64,000 nt of DNA from an uncultured Vibrio sp. (lineage in GTDB: Bacteria > Pseudomonadota > Gammaproteobacteria > Enterobacterales > Vibrionaceae): NCBI RefSeq assembly GCF_963675395.1, contig NZ_OY776222.1:744001-808000 (forward strand), written 5' to 3'. Positions 25,916-34,948 of the stretch are shown here, piece after piece. Every line of letters begins with the position of its first letter. Position 1 is the first letter of the stretch. The notes beneath the pieces are model-generated. The model was not told the origin of the DNA and did not search any database. It saw nothing but the letters and a program-made list of their open reading frames with translations. The position numbers were made by a program, and so were the translations under genes.

Positions 25916-27298
25916 TTATATCGATACGGCAGAGGTTGTTTTGGCGGAATAAACCAATTTACCATCAACGTAGGTGGCATCTACGTTTCGATCATCCCCT
26001 AATATCATCAGCGCGAACAGCTTATCTTCTAAACTTTTCGCATGTTGCTGTCGAAGGTGTTGTAAGTCTGTTGAGGCCCAGTCTAAGACTGCAAAATCGG
26101 CTTCTTTGCCTATTTCAAAGTTACCAACTTTGTCGTCGATACTGAGTGATTTCGCCCCGCCAAGAGTTGCGAGATATAATCCTTTAAATGGGGACAGTTT
26201 TTTATCTTGTAACTGCATCACTTTATAAGCTTCATTTAAGGTTTGGAATTGACTAAAACTGGTACCAGCACCCACGTCAGTACCTAATCCTACGCGGATA
26301 TTCTTCTGTTCAGCTTTGTCTAAGTCGAACAGCCCGCTACCAAGAAAAAGATTTGAGGTAGGGCAGAACGCGATAACAGAATCTGTGTCCTCAAAAGCAT
26401 TCCACTCCCGTTCATTGAGATGAATCGCATGAGCAAAGATGGAGCGATCGCCAGTCAACCCGTAGTGTTGGTAGACCGAAAAATAGTCCTCGTGTTCAGG
26501 GAAAAGAGACTTAACCCATTCCACTTCATTCTTGCTTTCAGAGAGGTGGGTTTGAACGTATACATCGGGAAACTCTGCTTTGAGTTTACCTGCGGCCGTT
26601 AATTGCTCACGCGATGACGTAGGAGCAAACCTTGGGGTAATGGCGTATTGAAGCCGTTTGTGATTGTGCCATTTCTGGATCAGTGTTTTGCTGTCATGGT
26701 AACTGGATTCTGGCGTGTCGAGTAAATAATCTGGCGCGTTGCGATCCATCATCACTTTACCAGCAATAATACGCATGTTTTTCTCAAGCGCTTCTTCAAA
26801 CAGAGCCTCGATGGATTCGGGGTGAACGGTACCGAACACTAAAGCGCTGGTGGTGCCATTTTTTAGCAGTTCGTTGATAAAGAATCGCGAGATCACCTTT
26901 GCATGAACTTTGTCTTCAAACTGTTTCTCAGTCGGGAAGGTATAATTCTCTAGCCATTCGAGTAGCTGTTTGCCATACGATGCAATCATCTCTGTTTGAG
27001 GGTAGTGAATATGAGTATCAATAAAACCCGGCACGATAAGCTTGCCGCGATAATCCACGATGTCGGCATATTGAGTTGTATCTGAATCGCTAAACGCTTT
27101 CACGTCTTTGATGAGACCATCTTCAACGACTAACAGACCGTCTTCAAAATATTGAAAAGCGTGTTTGAGGTTGGAGACCTTAGCGGGATCTTCGAGAAAG
27201 TGGAGCAAGCTCGCACGTATTGCCATCGTTTTTGGCATCGAGTCAGAAGAAAATGGTTCCGTGTTCTTTAAATAGAGAACGTTCGATTTGTTGTTCAT
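25916..27298 (-). CDS. guaD: Guanine deaminase
   Basis: Zinc hydrolase of the amidohydrolase superfamily converting guanine to xanthine and ammonia. Metal and active-site motifs are DTHIHYPQTE, the LSES histidine region (QTHLSESKNE), FAHAIHL and GLGTDVGAGTSFS with the catalytic aspartate. IRASLLHFLEDP at residue 26 is typical of the bacterial enzyme. The 460-residue form starting at 27298 has GGAG 6 bases upstream. An internal ATG at 27238 would remove an atypical 20-residue leader, so the true start could be either. Stands alone. Confidence 0.92.
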   Translation of the reverse strand: MNNKSNVLYLKNTEPFSSDSMPKTMAIRASLLHFLEDPAKVSNLKHAFQYFEDGLLVVEDGLIKDVKAFSDSDTTQYADIVDYRGKLIVPGFIDTHIHYPQTEMIASYGKQLLEWLENYTFPTEKQFEDKVHAKVISRFFINELLKNGTTSALVFGTVHPESIEALFEEALEKNMRIIAGKVMMDRNAPDYLLDTPESSYHDSKTLIQKWHNHKRLQYAITPRFAPTSSREQLTAAGKLKAEFPDVYVQTHLSESKNEVEWVKSLFPEHEDYFSVYQHYGLTGDRSIFAHAIHLNEREWNAFEDTDSVIAFCPTSNLFLGSGLFDLDKAEQKNIRVGLGTDVGAGTSFSQFQTLNEAYKVMQLQDKKLSPFKGLYLATLGGAKSLSIDDKVGNFEIGKEADFAVLDWASTDLQHLRQQHAKSLEDKLFALMILGDDRNVDATYVDGKLVYSAKTTSAVSI

Positions 27299-27712
27299 AA
27301 GTCACTCCATTGAATATGTTTGATACCCATGGTTTTTGACCTATCTTCGTAAGCCCTTGTCAATAGAGTAGTGTATGTAACAACCGAAAACCATTAAAAG
27401 CAAAGTGACTAAGCCAGAAGTATGCCAGCTTGGAAATTCGCTATGTTCCTATATGGATTGATGATTCAGTGCATTTATGTTGCCGGAATAAGGGCGATAT
27501 TCGAACCAAACTGGTGAGGGAAATAGAATCTTTGACCTCAAGTGGTGCATTGACCTGACGTGATTACAAAGTAGCAATGGTTGATTGAATTGCCTGTTTA
27601 CGAGCTGCGAGAACACGCCTACATTTCTATATGTGTAACCAAAATCAAGTGATTCGAAGAATGCACGGATTAATATCGAGCGACACAAAATATAAAGCGT
27701 AAGGAAAGTGGG
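27299..27712. other. Intergenic region between divergent guaD and aldo/keto reductase
   Basis: 414 bases. A 79-codon frame on the minus strand (27449-27688) has no ribosome site and an unlikely composition, and I do not accept it. No clear repeat or terminator seen; promoters of both flanking genes must be here. Confidence 0.4.
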
Positions 27713-28552
27713 ATGGCTGAATTTATTTTACCCAGCGGTAACGTGATACCTCAGTTGGGGCTGGGAAGTTGGTACATGGGAGAGGATCCTCGTTCGCGGC
27801 AGCAGGAAATCGACGCTTTACGCTTTGGTATTGAATATGGAGCGAAGTTAATCGACTGCGCAGAGATGTATGGCGAAGGTGAAGCCGAACGTATTGCTGG
27901 AGAAGCAATGGCTGGTTATCGTGACAGATTGTATGTGGTCAGCAAGTTTTATCCTCATAACGCTTCCCGAGAGGGCGTTATTGCGGCTTGTGAACGAAGT
28001 CTGACTCGATTAAATACGGATTATTTGGATCTTTATCTGCTTCATTGGTCAGGTACCGTCCCGTTTGAGGAAACTCTGGAAGCACTTTATCAGCTAAAAA
28101 CCCAAGGCAAGATTCGTGATTATGGGGTGAGCAATCTTGAGATTGATGAGTTGGAAGAGTTCTGTGCGGCTGATACGGTTGGACTATGTGCGACAGACCA
28201 AGTGCTCTATAACCTCTCGCATCGTGAACCGGAATGGGCTTTGAAACCTTTTTGCGACAAACACAACATGTCGATGATGGCTTGCTGCCCGCTTGATCAA
28301 GGTGCTTTGGTACACCATCCAGGTTTGATAAATATCGCGGACCGTCATCAAGCGACGCCAGCTCAAATCGCACTAGCCTGGCTGACTCGACAAAAGGGCG
28401 TAATAGCGATACCTAAATCCAGCTCGATAGCAAGAACGAAAGAGAATATGGATTCTGCGAACATCGTACTGACTGATGAAGACATCCTAGATTTAGATAA
28501 AGCCTTTCCACCTCCCGCTAGTAAGCACGAAGGAAGAATCGCCATCCGATGA
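27713..28552 (+). CDS. Aldo/keto reductase
   Basis: NADPH-dependent oxidoreductase with a TIM-barrel fold. The catalytic tetrad is present: Asp and Tyr in LIDCAEMYGEGEAE, Lys in VVSKFYP, His in YLLHWSG. IPKSSS near residue 240 binds the cofactor phosphate. 279 residues, AGGAAAG upstream. Substrate unknown. Its nearness to the tetronate locus allows, but does not prove, a role in sugar-acid metabolism. Confidence 0.9.
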   Translation: MAEFILPSGNVIPQLGLGSWYMGEDPRSRQQEIDALRFGIEYGAKLIDCAEMYGEGEAERIAGEAMAGYRDRLYVVSKFYPHNASREGVIAACERSLTRLNTDYLDLYLLHWSGTVPFEETLEALYQLKTQGKIRDYGVSNLEIDELEEFCAADTVGLCATDQVLYNLSHREPEWALKPFCDKHNMSMMACCPLDQGALVHHPGLINIADRHQATPAQIALAWLTRQKGVIAIPKSSSIARTKENMDSANIVLTDEDILDLDKAFPPPASKHEGRIAIR

Positions 28553-28560
28553 TTCTTTTA

Positions 28561-29334
28561 TCAGCTCAGAGAGGGTAATTTATCAAGCACGGTCAAACCC
28601 TTATCCATAAGCTCTACTTTAACGACTTGCGATAGGTTCTGATCGGTGATGATGCCATCAAACTCCTCAATATCTAACGCGTGGAAACTACCGACACGAC
28701 CATATTTTGTCGAGTCTGTGATGAGATAGTTGGTTTGCGCCGCTTTTGCTATGGCTTTTTTTACCCAAACTTTACCTTCATTGGGTGTAGATAATCCTTT
28801 TAAACTCCAAGATGAAGACGATATGAAGGCGATATCAATATTCATCCCCGCGAGGAACTCGGCAACTTTACCGCCAATGGTCGATTGGTTTTCACGATCA
28901 ACTTTGCCCCCCGTATGATACAGCTCACATTGACTATGGGTCATTAAATAAGCGGCAATTGAAAAGTCGTTGGTAATTACTAACAGATCATCACGATCAA
29001 CAATTTGGTGAGCAATGCTTAATGCCGTCGTACCTGCATCTAAATATACGGTGGCATCTCTATCGATTAACGTTGCGGCAATTTGAGCAATGTGAGCTTT
29101 TTCATCAGCCTGTTGTTCTACTTTCGCATCGTGTGACAATTCACTATGCAGTACCTGAGCAAGCTGCACTCCACCGGATACAGAGACCACTTTTCCCGAA
29201 GACTCTAGCTTCACAATATCACGACGAATCGTCATATGTGACACACCGAGATGCTCCGTTAAATCAGAGATGCTGAGGACTTCTTGGTGTGACAAAAGGG
29301 ACAATATTGTTCTTTGACGTTCTGCTGGAATCAT
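28561..29334 (-). CDS. DeoR-family transcription regulator
   Basis: 257-residue regulator, presumably of the divergent tetronate operon. The N-terminal helix-turn-helix (about residues 5-55) includes ISDLTEHLGVSHMTIRRDI. The C-terminal sugar-phosphate sensor domain has YLDAGTTALSIA and FISSSSWSLKGL. Transcribed away from ltnD, with a cluster of TGTGAAC half-sites between. Ends 8 bases from the convergent aldo/keto reductase stop. The ligand may be a phosphorylated intermediate such as tetronate phosphate, by inference. Confidence 0.9.
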   Translation of the reverse strand: MIPAERQRTILSLLSHQEVLSISDLTEHLGVSHMTIRRDIVKLESSGKVVSVSGGVQLAQVLHSELSHDAKVEQQADEKAHIAQIAATLIDRDATVYLDAGTTALSIAHQIVDRDDLLVITNDFSIAAYLMTHSQCELYHTGGKVDRENQSTIGGKVAEFLAGMNIDIAFISSSSWSLKGLSTPNEGKVWVKKAIAKAAQTNYLITDSTKYGRVGSFHALDIEEFDGIITDQNLSQVVKVELMDKGLTVLDKLPSLS

Positions 29335-29385
29335 TATTTCACTTCATGTTCTTGTTTTTCATATCCTAACAACCTTTCGATGACA

Positions 29386-29435
29386 TGTGAATATCTGTGA
29401 ACATATGTTGCGTTCACAGTGTTAAGGATGTGAAC
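29386..29435. promoter_or_regulatory. TGTGAAC half-site cluster, probable DeoR operator
   Basis: TGTGAAT (29386), TGTGAAC (29396), GTTCACA (29412) and TGTGAAC (29429): a perfect 7-bp inverted repeat with 9-base spacing plus flanking half-sites, the first two exactly 10 bases apart. Lies between the DeoR gene and ltnD. A TATAAT at 29545-29550 may be the ltnD -10 box. Confidence 0.55.
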
Positions 29436-29613
29436 TCACTCAAAACAACGCTGTTTCAACACTTATAACGAGTTAAATAGCATTTAAATGTTAATTTTTG
29501 TTAAAAGTGTGACTTAATACGGAGTCCACTTGGTGATCTTCACATATAATCACAACCAATAAACAAGAATTAACAAAATTCAATTCAATATTTACCAAGA
29601 AGGCATTGTTACT

Positions 29614-30513
29614 ATGAGTGAAGTTCAATCTGTCGGTGTGATCGGTTTAGGCTCAATGGGTATGGGCGCAGCAAAATCTTGTGTGCGTGCAGGCCTTGAT
29701 GTTTATGGTTTTGATTTAAACCCGCAAGCGCTTGAAGAATTAGCAGAGTTTGGCGCAAAAGCCGTTTCAACCAATGCGGTGGAGTTTGCCGATAAGCTGG
29801 ATTCTGTTCTGGTCCTTGTCGTAAATGCACAACAAGTAAATACCGTATTGTTTAAGACCGGTCTTGCCGCTTCATTAAAACCAAATACGCCAGTCATGGT
29901 CTCAGCCACTATTTCTGCTGATGCTGCCAAGCAAATAGAAGCACAACTTGCAGAGTACAATTTGGTCATGCTGGATGCGCCAGTCTCTGGTGGTGCAGTG
30001 AAAGCAGAAGCAGGAGAGATGACTATCATGGCATCTGGTGCGCAAAGTACATTTGATGCACTTGAACCCGTTCTCAAAGCCACGGCAGCAAAAGTTTACA
30101 ACATCGGCGAAGCGATTGGTCTTGGCGCGACAGTGAAGATCATCCACCAGTTATTAGCTGGTGTTCATATTGCCGCCGGCGCAGAAGCCATGGCACTCGC
30201 GGCCCGTGCAAATATCCCTCTGGATCTTATGTACGACGTGGTAACAAACGCTGCGGGTAACTCTTGGATGTTTGAGAATCGTATGAAGCATGTAGTGGAT
30301 GGCGATTATTCACCAAAATCGATGGTCGATATCTTTGTTAAGGATCTCAACCTTGTGTCAGAGACTGCGAAAGATCTTAAATTTCCACTGGCGTTGTCTA
30401 GCGCAGCACTAAACATGTTTGTCAGCGCAAGCAATGCAGGTTTTGGTCAGGAAGACGACAGTGCGGTGATCAAGATTTTTGATGGCATCGAACTACCTGG
30501 CGTAGATAAGTAA
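29614..30513 (+). CDS. ltnD: L-threonate/D-erythronate dehydrogenase (LtnD/DenD type)
   Basis: NAD-dependent oxidation of a four-carbon sugar acid at C2, the first step of tetronate breakdown. The beta-hydroxyacid dehydrogenase motifs are the Rossmann GLGSMGMGAA, the substrate loop DAPVSGGAVKAEAG and the catalytic Lys in GATVKIIHQLLAG. 299 residues. First of four tightly spaced genes with otnK, otnC and otnI. Whether L-threonate or D-erythronate is preferred cannot be read directly; presence of otnI (an isomerase) is usual for both. Confidence 0.9.
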   Translation: MSEVQSVGVIGLGSMGMGAAKSCVRAGLDVYGFDLNPQALEELAEFGAKAVSTNAVEFADKLDSVLVLVVNAQQVNTVLFKTGLAASLKPNTPVMVSATISADAAKQIEAQLAEYNLVMLDAPVSGGAVKAEAGEMTIMASGAQSTFDALEPVLKATAAKVYNIGEAIGLGATVKIIHQLLAGVHIAAGAEAMALAARANIPLDLMYDVVTNAAGNSWMFENRMKHVVDGDYSPKSMVDIFVKDLNLVSETAKDLKFPLALSSAALNMFVSASNAGFGQEDDSAVIKIFDGIELPGVDK

Positions 30514-30537
30514 GCGTTCTGGAGTGGAGAAGTAAAT

Positions 30538-31794
30538 ATGTTATTAGGTGTTATCGCGGATGACTTTACAGGCGCAACGGACATTGCAGGTTTTCTGGTT
30601 GAAAACGGCATGCGAACAGTGCAATTAAACGGAATCCCAACGACAGAGATTGACGTAAGCGCAGATGCGGTTGTGATCAGTCTGAAATCTCGCTCATGCG
30701 CTGTTGATAAAGCAATCCAAGACTCTGTCGCTGCTCTTCAATGGCTGCAAGAACAAGGTTGTCAGCAGTTCTATTTTAAGTACTGCTCGACGTTTGACAG
30801 TACATCAGAAGGCAATATTGGACCTGTTACTGATGCGTTACTTGCTGAACTTGGTGAAGACTTCACCATCGTTTGTCCTGCTCTGCCAGTAAATGGTCGT
30901 ACGGTCTACAACGGGCACCTGTTTGTGTTCGAGGATCTGCTCAGCGACTCTGGAATGCGTAATCATCCAGTGACACCGATGACTGATTCAAGCCTGATCC
31001 GCATGATGAATGCTCAATCAAACGGTACAACCGGCTTGGTGAACTTCCAAACGATCGAACAAGGTGCACAAGCGGTGATTCAACGCTTTGCTGAGCTTAA
31101 AGAGCTGGGGCACCGTTACGCGGTGGTCGATGCGTTCAACGCTCAACATCTGGTTACGCTTGGGCAAGCCGCGAAATCGTTAAAACTCGTGACTGGGGGG
31201 TCAGGTCTGGCCGCGGGACTTGCTAAAAACTGGGCTGAACAACTCGAAGATCAGAGTGATGCGAAGCAAGCCGGTACCCCGGTGAAAGCGCCAACGGTGG
31301 TATTTTCTGGCTCATGCTCTGTGATGACCAATCAACAAGTTTCGGTTTATAAGCAGCAAGCCCCTCATTTTGCAATCGATGTTGAGACCTGTCTGACTAA
31401 TGAGGATTACTCGGATGTCGTCTTTGATTGGGTAATGACAAATATCGAAAGCGAGTTCGCACCTCTAGTCTACGCGACAGCTGATGCGACTGCTCTGAAA
31501 GCGATTCAAGAGCAATATGGCGCTCAGGCTTCAAGCCACGCAGTAGAGCAGTTCTTTAGCCAACTCGCCGTCAAACTTCAATCAAATGGCGTGAAGAACT
31601 TCATTGTTGCGGGAGGGGAAACTTCGGGTGTCGTAACTCAAAGCCTGAAAGTTAAAGGCTTCCATATTGGCCCTCAAATCGCACCTGGTGTGCCTTGGGT
31701 TAAATCGGTAGAAGGCGAGCTTTCTCTGGCACTTAAATCTGGCAACTTTGGTGACGAAAACTTTTTCGCTAAAGCCCAATCATTCTTTGCGTGA
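30538..31794 (+). CDS. otnK: 3-oxo-tetronate kinase OtnK
   Basis: ATP-dependent kinase that makes 3-oxo-tetronate 4-phosphate. DUF1537 fold: N-terminal sugar-binding domain with IADDFTGATDIAGFL, then the C-terminal nucleotide domain with VVFSGSCSVMTNQQV and VAGGETSGVV. 418 residues, usual length. Follows ltnD after 24 bases. Confidence 0.93.
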   Translation: MLLGVIADDFTGATDIAGFLVENGMRTVQLNGIPTTEIDVSADAVVISLKSRSCAVDKAIQDSVAALQWLQEQGCQQFYFKYCSTFDSTSEGNIGPVTDALLAELGEDFTIVCPALPVNGRTVYNGHLFVFEDLLSDSGMRNHPVTPMTDSSLIRMMNAQSNGTTGLVNFQTIEQGAQAVIQRFAELKELGHRYAVVDAFNAQHLVTLGQAAKSLKLVTGGSGLAAGLAKNWAEQLEDQSDAKQAGTPVKAPTVVFSGSCSVMTNQQVSVYKQQAPHFAIDVETCLTNEDYSDVVFDWVMTNIESEFAPLVYATADATALKAIQEQYGAQASSHAVEQFFSQLAVKLQSNGVKNFIVAGGETSGVVTQSLKVKGFHIGPQIAPGVPWVKSVEGELSLALKSGNFGDENFFAKAQSFFA

Positions 31795-31805
31795 GTGAGG
31801 TACGA

Positions 31806-32453
31806 ATGAGCAACAATTCTAAGACGGAGCAACAGCTTCGAGAACAAATGGTAACACTGGCGCGTTCTATGTTTGAGCGCGGCTACGCCACCGGTGGTGC
31901 TGGTAACCTATCGATAAAACTACCCAATGGTCACTTTCTGGCAACACCGACAGGTTCTTCATTTGGCCGCCTTGTAGCAGAAGAGTTATCAGTAGTGGAT
32001 ATCGATGGTAATCACATATCAGGTAAGAAACCTTCAAAAGAGGTGACGTTCCATCTGGCAATTTACCGTAACAACTCAGAGTGTAACGCGATTGTACACC
32101 TGCACTCCACTTACTTAACCGCACTGTCGTGTCTGGAAGGGTTGGATCGTGACAACGCAATAAAAGCGTTTACTCCATATTATGTGATGCGCATTGGCGA
32201 GCTACCGGTTATTCCTTATCTTCGCCCAGGTGATCCTCAAATTGCAGAGGAATTGTCACAACGAGCCAGCGATTATCGCGCATTCTTACTTGCGAATCAT
32301 GGGCCAGTCGTAACGGGCACTGACTTTGAAGATGCTGTAGATAATGCAGAAGAGCTCGAAGAAACCGCGAAACTGGCTTTCATTCTTAAAGACAGCAAGA
32401 TCCGTTACCTAACAGATGCCGAAGTCCAAGATCTAAAAGGGAGAGGTAAATAA
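31806..32453 (+). CDS. otnC: 3-oxo-tetronate 4-phosphate decarboxylase OtnC
   Basis: Class II aldolase-fold zinc enzyme that decarboxylates 3-oxo-tetronate 4-phosphate to dihydroxyacetone phosphate. Motifs are TGGAGNLSIKL, TPTGSSFGRL, zinc histidines in VHLHSTYLTAL and NHGPVV. I start it at the ATG at 31806, preceded by GAGG; a GTG at 31791 overlapping the otnK stop is a weaker choice. 215 residues. Its stop overlaps the otnI start (TAATG). Confidence 0.92.
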   Translation: MSNNSKTEQQLREQMVTLARSMFERGYATGGAGNLSIKLPNGHFLATPTGSSFGRLVAEELSVVDIDGNHISGKKPSKEVTFHLAIYRNNSECNAIVHLHSTYLTALSCLEGLDRDNAIKAFTPYYVMRIGELPVIPYLRPGDPQIAEELSQRASDYRAFLLANHGPVVTGTDFEDAVDNAEELEETAKLAFILKDSKIRYLTDAEVQDLKGRGK

Positions 32454-33229
32454 TGGCTAAGTTTGCAGCAAATCTCACCATGTTATTTACAGAAGTGCCA
32501 TTTCTGGAACGTTTTGAAAAAGCGCATCAAGCGGGTTTTAAAGCGGTGGAATACCTTTTCCCTTACGCTTATGAAGCGCAGGATCTGGCAGACAAAATGC
32601 AGCAATTTGGTTTCGAACAAGCGCTCTTCAATATGCCACCTGGCAACTGGGACGCAGGCGAGAAAGGCTTTGCTGCCATTCCTGGGCGTGAAGATGAGTT
32701 TAAAGCCAGTGTAGATACAGCGCTAATGTATGCCGACAAACTGAACTGCAAAAAGGTACATGCAATGTCAGGCATCGTTGATAAGCAATTTACTCTCGAG
32801 CAACATGTAGAAACGTTTATCGCCAACATTCGCTATGCAGCAGACAAGTTTTCTGAGCATGGCATTGAACTCATGATCGAGCCGTTAAATAGCCGAGACG
32901 TTCCCAACTACTTCATCGCTCATCAGCGCGACGCTGTTGAATTAGTTAAGCAAGTCAACCGACCAAATGTGAAGCTGCAACTGGACCTTTACCACGCACA
33001 AATTATGGATGGTGATTTGAGCACGCTTATCCGAGAGCTTGCGCCGTACACGGGCCATATTCAAATCGCTTCCGTACCCGAAAGACATGAACCTTCGGAA
33101 GGTGAACTGAACTATCCACACCTGTTCGATGTGTTAGATGACTCAGGTTATCAGGGCTGGATTGGTTGCGAATACAACCCAAGAAACACCACAGAGGAAG
33201 GACTCAACTGGGTCAAGCCGTACCTATAA
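32453..33229 (+). CDS. otnI: 2-oxo-tetronate isomerase OtnI
   Basis: TIM-barrel isomerase of the hydroxypyruvate isomerase family that interconverts 2-oxo- and 3-oxo-tetronate. The 258-residue protein has the family ends: KFAANLTMLFTEVPFLERF at the start, MIEPLNSRDVPNYF with the metal glutamate in the middle, and GCEYNPRNTTEEGL near the end. Overlaps otnC by 1 base, so the two are coupled. Last gene of the tight operon. Confidence 0.92.
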   Translation: MAKFAANLTMLFTEVPFLERFEKAHQAGFKAVEYLFPYAYEAQDLADKMQQFGFEQALFNMPPGNWDAGEKGFAAIPGREDEFKASVDTALMYADKLNCKKVHAMSGIVDKQFTLEQHVETFIANIRYAADKFSEHGIELMIEPLNSRDVPNYFIAHQRDAVELVKQVNRPNVKLQLDLYHAQIMDGDLSTLIRELAPYTGHIQIASVPERHEPSEGELNYPHLFDVLDDSGYQGWIGCEYNPRNTTEEGLNWVKPYL

Positions 33230-33391
33230 CAGATGAAAATTTAAAATTGGCTTTGCTCTACAAAGCTAGATGGAAAATATAAAGCCTATTTAATCAATCA
33301 GATTGAATATCACAAATAACAATAAGTGCTGTGGGTGTTGCTTGATTGCCCACGAGCACAAAACCCTACACACGAGACAAAGGAAACAAAA

Positions 33392-34846
33392 ATGGACGGA
33401 GCATTAATAGGAATTGTGATTGGCATCATCGCCATGATGGGGATGATAGTAAAAACGCGTATCCCAGTAGCACTCGCTATGGTTATTGCCAGTATCATTA
33501 TGGGTCTGTTTGCAGGAATGGCCCCAACAGACCTAATTAACGCGATCAAAGCTGGTTTTGGCGGCGTTCTGGGTGGTATCGGCCTAATCATCGCATTTGG
33601 CGTTATAATGGGTGCGTGTTTTGAACGCTCTGGCGCTGCGGTCAGAATGGCGAAAACCTTCGTAAAAATTTGTGGTAAAGGTCGTGAGGATCTTGCACTT
33701 GGCTTCACAGGCGTACTCGTAGCAATCCCTGTATTTTGTGATTCTGCGTACATCATTTTACACTCTCTTGTCCGCGCAATTTCACGTGATACGGGTAAGT
33801 CTGCGGTTGGTTTAGGTGTCACTCTTGCCCTAGGCCTGCTTATTACTCATGCTCTTGTACCGCCAACACCTGGCCCAGTAGCTGTTGCTGGTATACTTGG
33901 CGTAGACCTCGGTGAATACATGCTTTGGGGTCTGATGGTATCAATCCCGATGATGCTGCTATCGATGATTTACATTCGTCGTGTAGGTAATGAATACTAC
34001 CGTGTACCAAATGGTGAAACTTGGATTACGAATCAAGCGGATTGGGCAAACCTTGAAAAAGTAAAAGCGACAGATGACAAAGAACTACCAGGTAACTTCT
34101 TATCGTTCGGTCCTATCCTGATCCCAATCGCACTTATCCTAGCTAACACCCTAGTTGGTAAGGGTGATTCAGCGCTACATACAACGCTTTCGCTATTGGG
34201 TAACCCAGTAGTAGCAGTTGGTCTAGGTGTTCTAATGGCGCTTTATGGTCTGACTCGTAATATTGACCGTAAAGATATGGTTGGTTCAATGGACGATGCG
34301 TTATCGACGACGGGCTTAATCCTTGTCGTAACAGGTTGTGGTGGTGCAATGGGTGCGGTACTTAAAGCATCAGGTGCTGGCCCACAGGTTGCTGAAGCTA
34401 TCGCAAGCAGCGGTATTCCACCACTTCTCGTACCGTTGGCAATCGCATCTATGCTTCGCCTTATTCAAGGTTCTGCGACAGCCTCTATGATGGTGGCAGC
34501 AACAATGACTCTGCCTCTTGTAGAAACACTAGGTCTAGATCCTGTTTTCGTAGCGTTGGCGTGTGCGGTAGGTCCTGTAGGTTTCTCTCATCTAAACGAC
34601 TCTTACTTCCATATCATCAACCGTACGCTGGGTATTACTGAGCTAACGGATCAATTGAAGATTTGGTCTGTATCGTCAACGATTGCATGGGCGATTGGCG
34701 CATCAATTATCATGATACTGAACTTAGTATTTGGTAAAGGTGGCACTTACATCGACCCACTAGTACCAATAGCGGTACTTGCCGTCGTTATTATTGCGGT
34801 AAAAATCAAAAGCAATAAAACAAACTCAGTAGCGTCGATTGCCTAG
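33392..34846 (+). CDS. GntP-family gluconate-type permease
   Basis: Inner-membrane symporter for sugar acids; its position makes it the likely tetronate importer. 484 residues with about twelve to fourteen hydrophobic segments. GntP signatures include VPPTPGPVAVAGILGVDLG, GGAMGAVLKASG and GPVGFSHLNDSYF. The ATG at 33392 has AAAGGA upstream; a frame extension to 33326 would add a polar tail and is unlikely. Follows otnI after 162 bases, so it may have its own promoter. Confidence 0.92.
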   Translation: MDGALIGIVIGIIAMMGMIVKTRIPVALAMVIASIIMGLFAGMAPTDLINAIKAGFGGVLGGIGLIIAFGVIMGACFERSGAAVRMAKTFVKICGKGREDLALGFTGVLVAIPVFCDSAYIILHSLVRAISRDTGKSAVGLGVTLALGLLITHALVPPTPGPVAVAGILGVDLGEYMLWGLMVSIPMMLLSMIYIRRVGNEYYRVPNGETWITNQADWANLEKVKATDDKELPGNFLSFGPILIPIALILANTLVGKGDSALHTTLSLLGNPVVAVGLGVLMALYGLTRNIDRKDMVGSMDDALSTTGLILVVTGCGGAMGAVLKASGAGPQVAEAIASSGIPPLLVPLAIASMLRLIQGSATASMMVAATMTLPLVETLGLDPVFVALACAVGPVGFSHLNDSYFHIINRTLGITELTDQLKIWSVSSTIAWAIGASIIMILNLVFGKGGTYIDPLVPIAVLAVVIIAVKIKSNKTNSVASIA

Positions 34847-34867
34847 CTAAAATAAACAATAAATCCA

Positions 34868-34904
34868 GAAACCCATATTGGAAACGTCAATATGGGTTTC
34901 TTTA
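34868..34904 (+). terminator. Rho-independent terminator after the GntP permease
   Basis: GAAACCCATATTG (34868-34880), 7-base loop, CAATATGGGTTTC (34888-34900), then TTTATT. Perfect 13-bp stem. Confidence 0.88.
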
Positions 34905-34948
34905 TTACCTTTGTGTAGTCTAAAAGACCATTTTTTTAGGAGAATAAA

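Noticed and set aside
27449-27688. 79-codon minus-strand frame in the guaD/aldo-keto reductase gap
   Set aside because: No ribosome site, no family resemblance, unlikely composition; treated as noise.
29396-29418. CRP site in the tetronate promoter
   Set aside because: The half-sites TGTGA and TCACA are 13 bases apart instead of the 6 needed for CRP.
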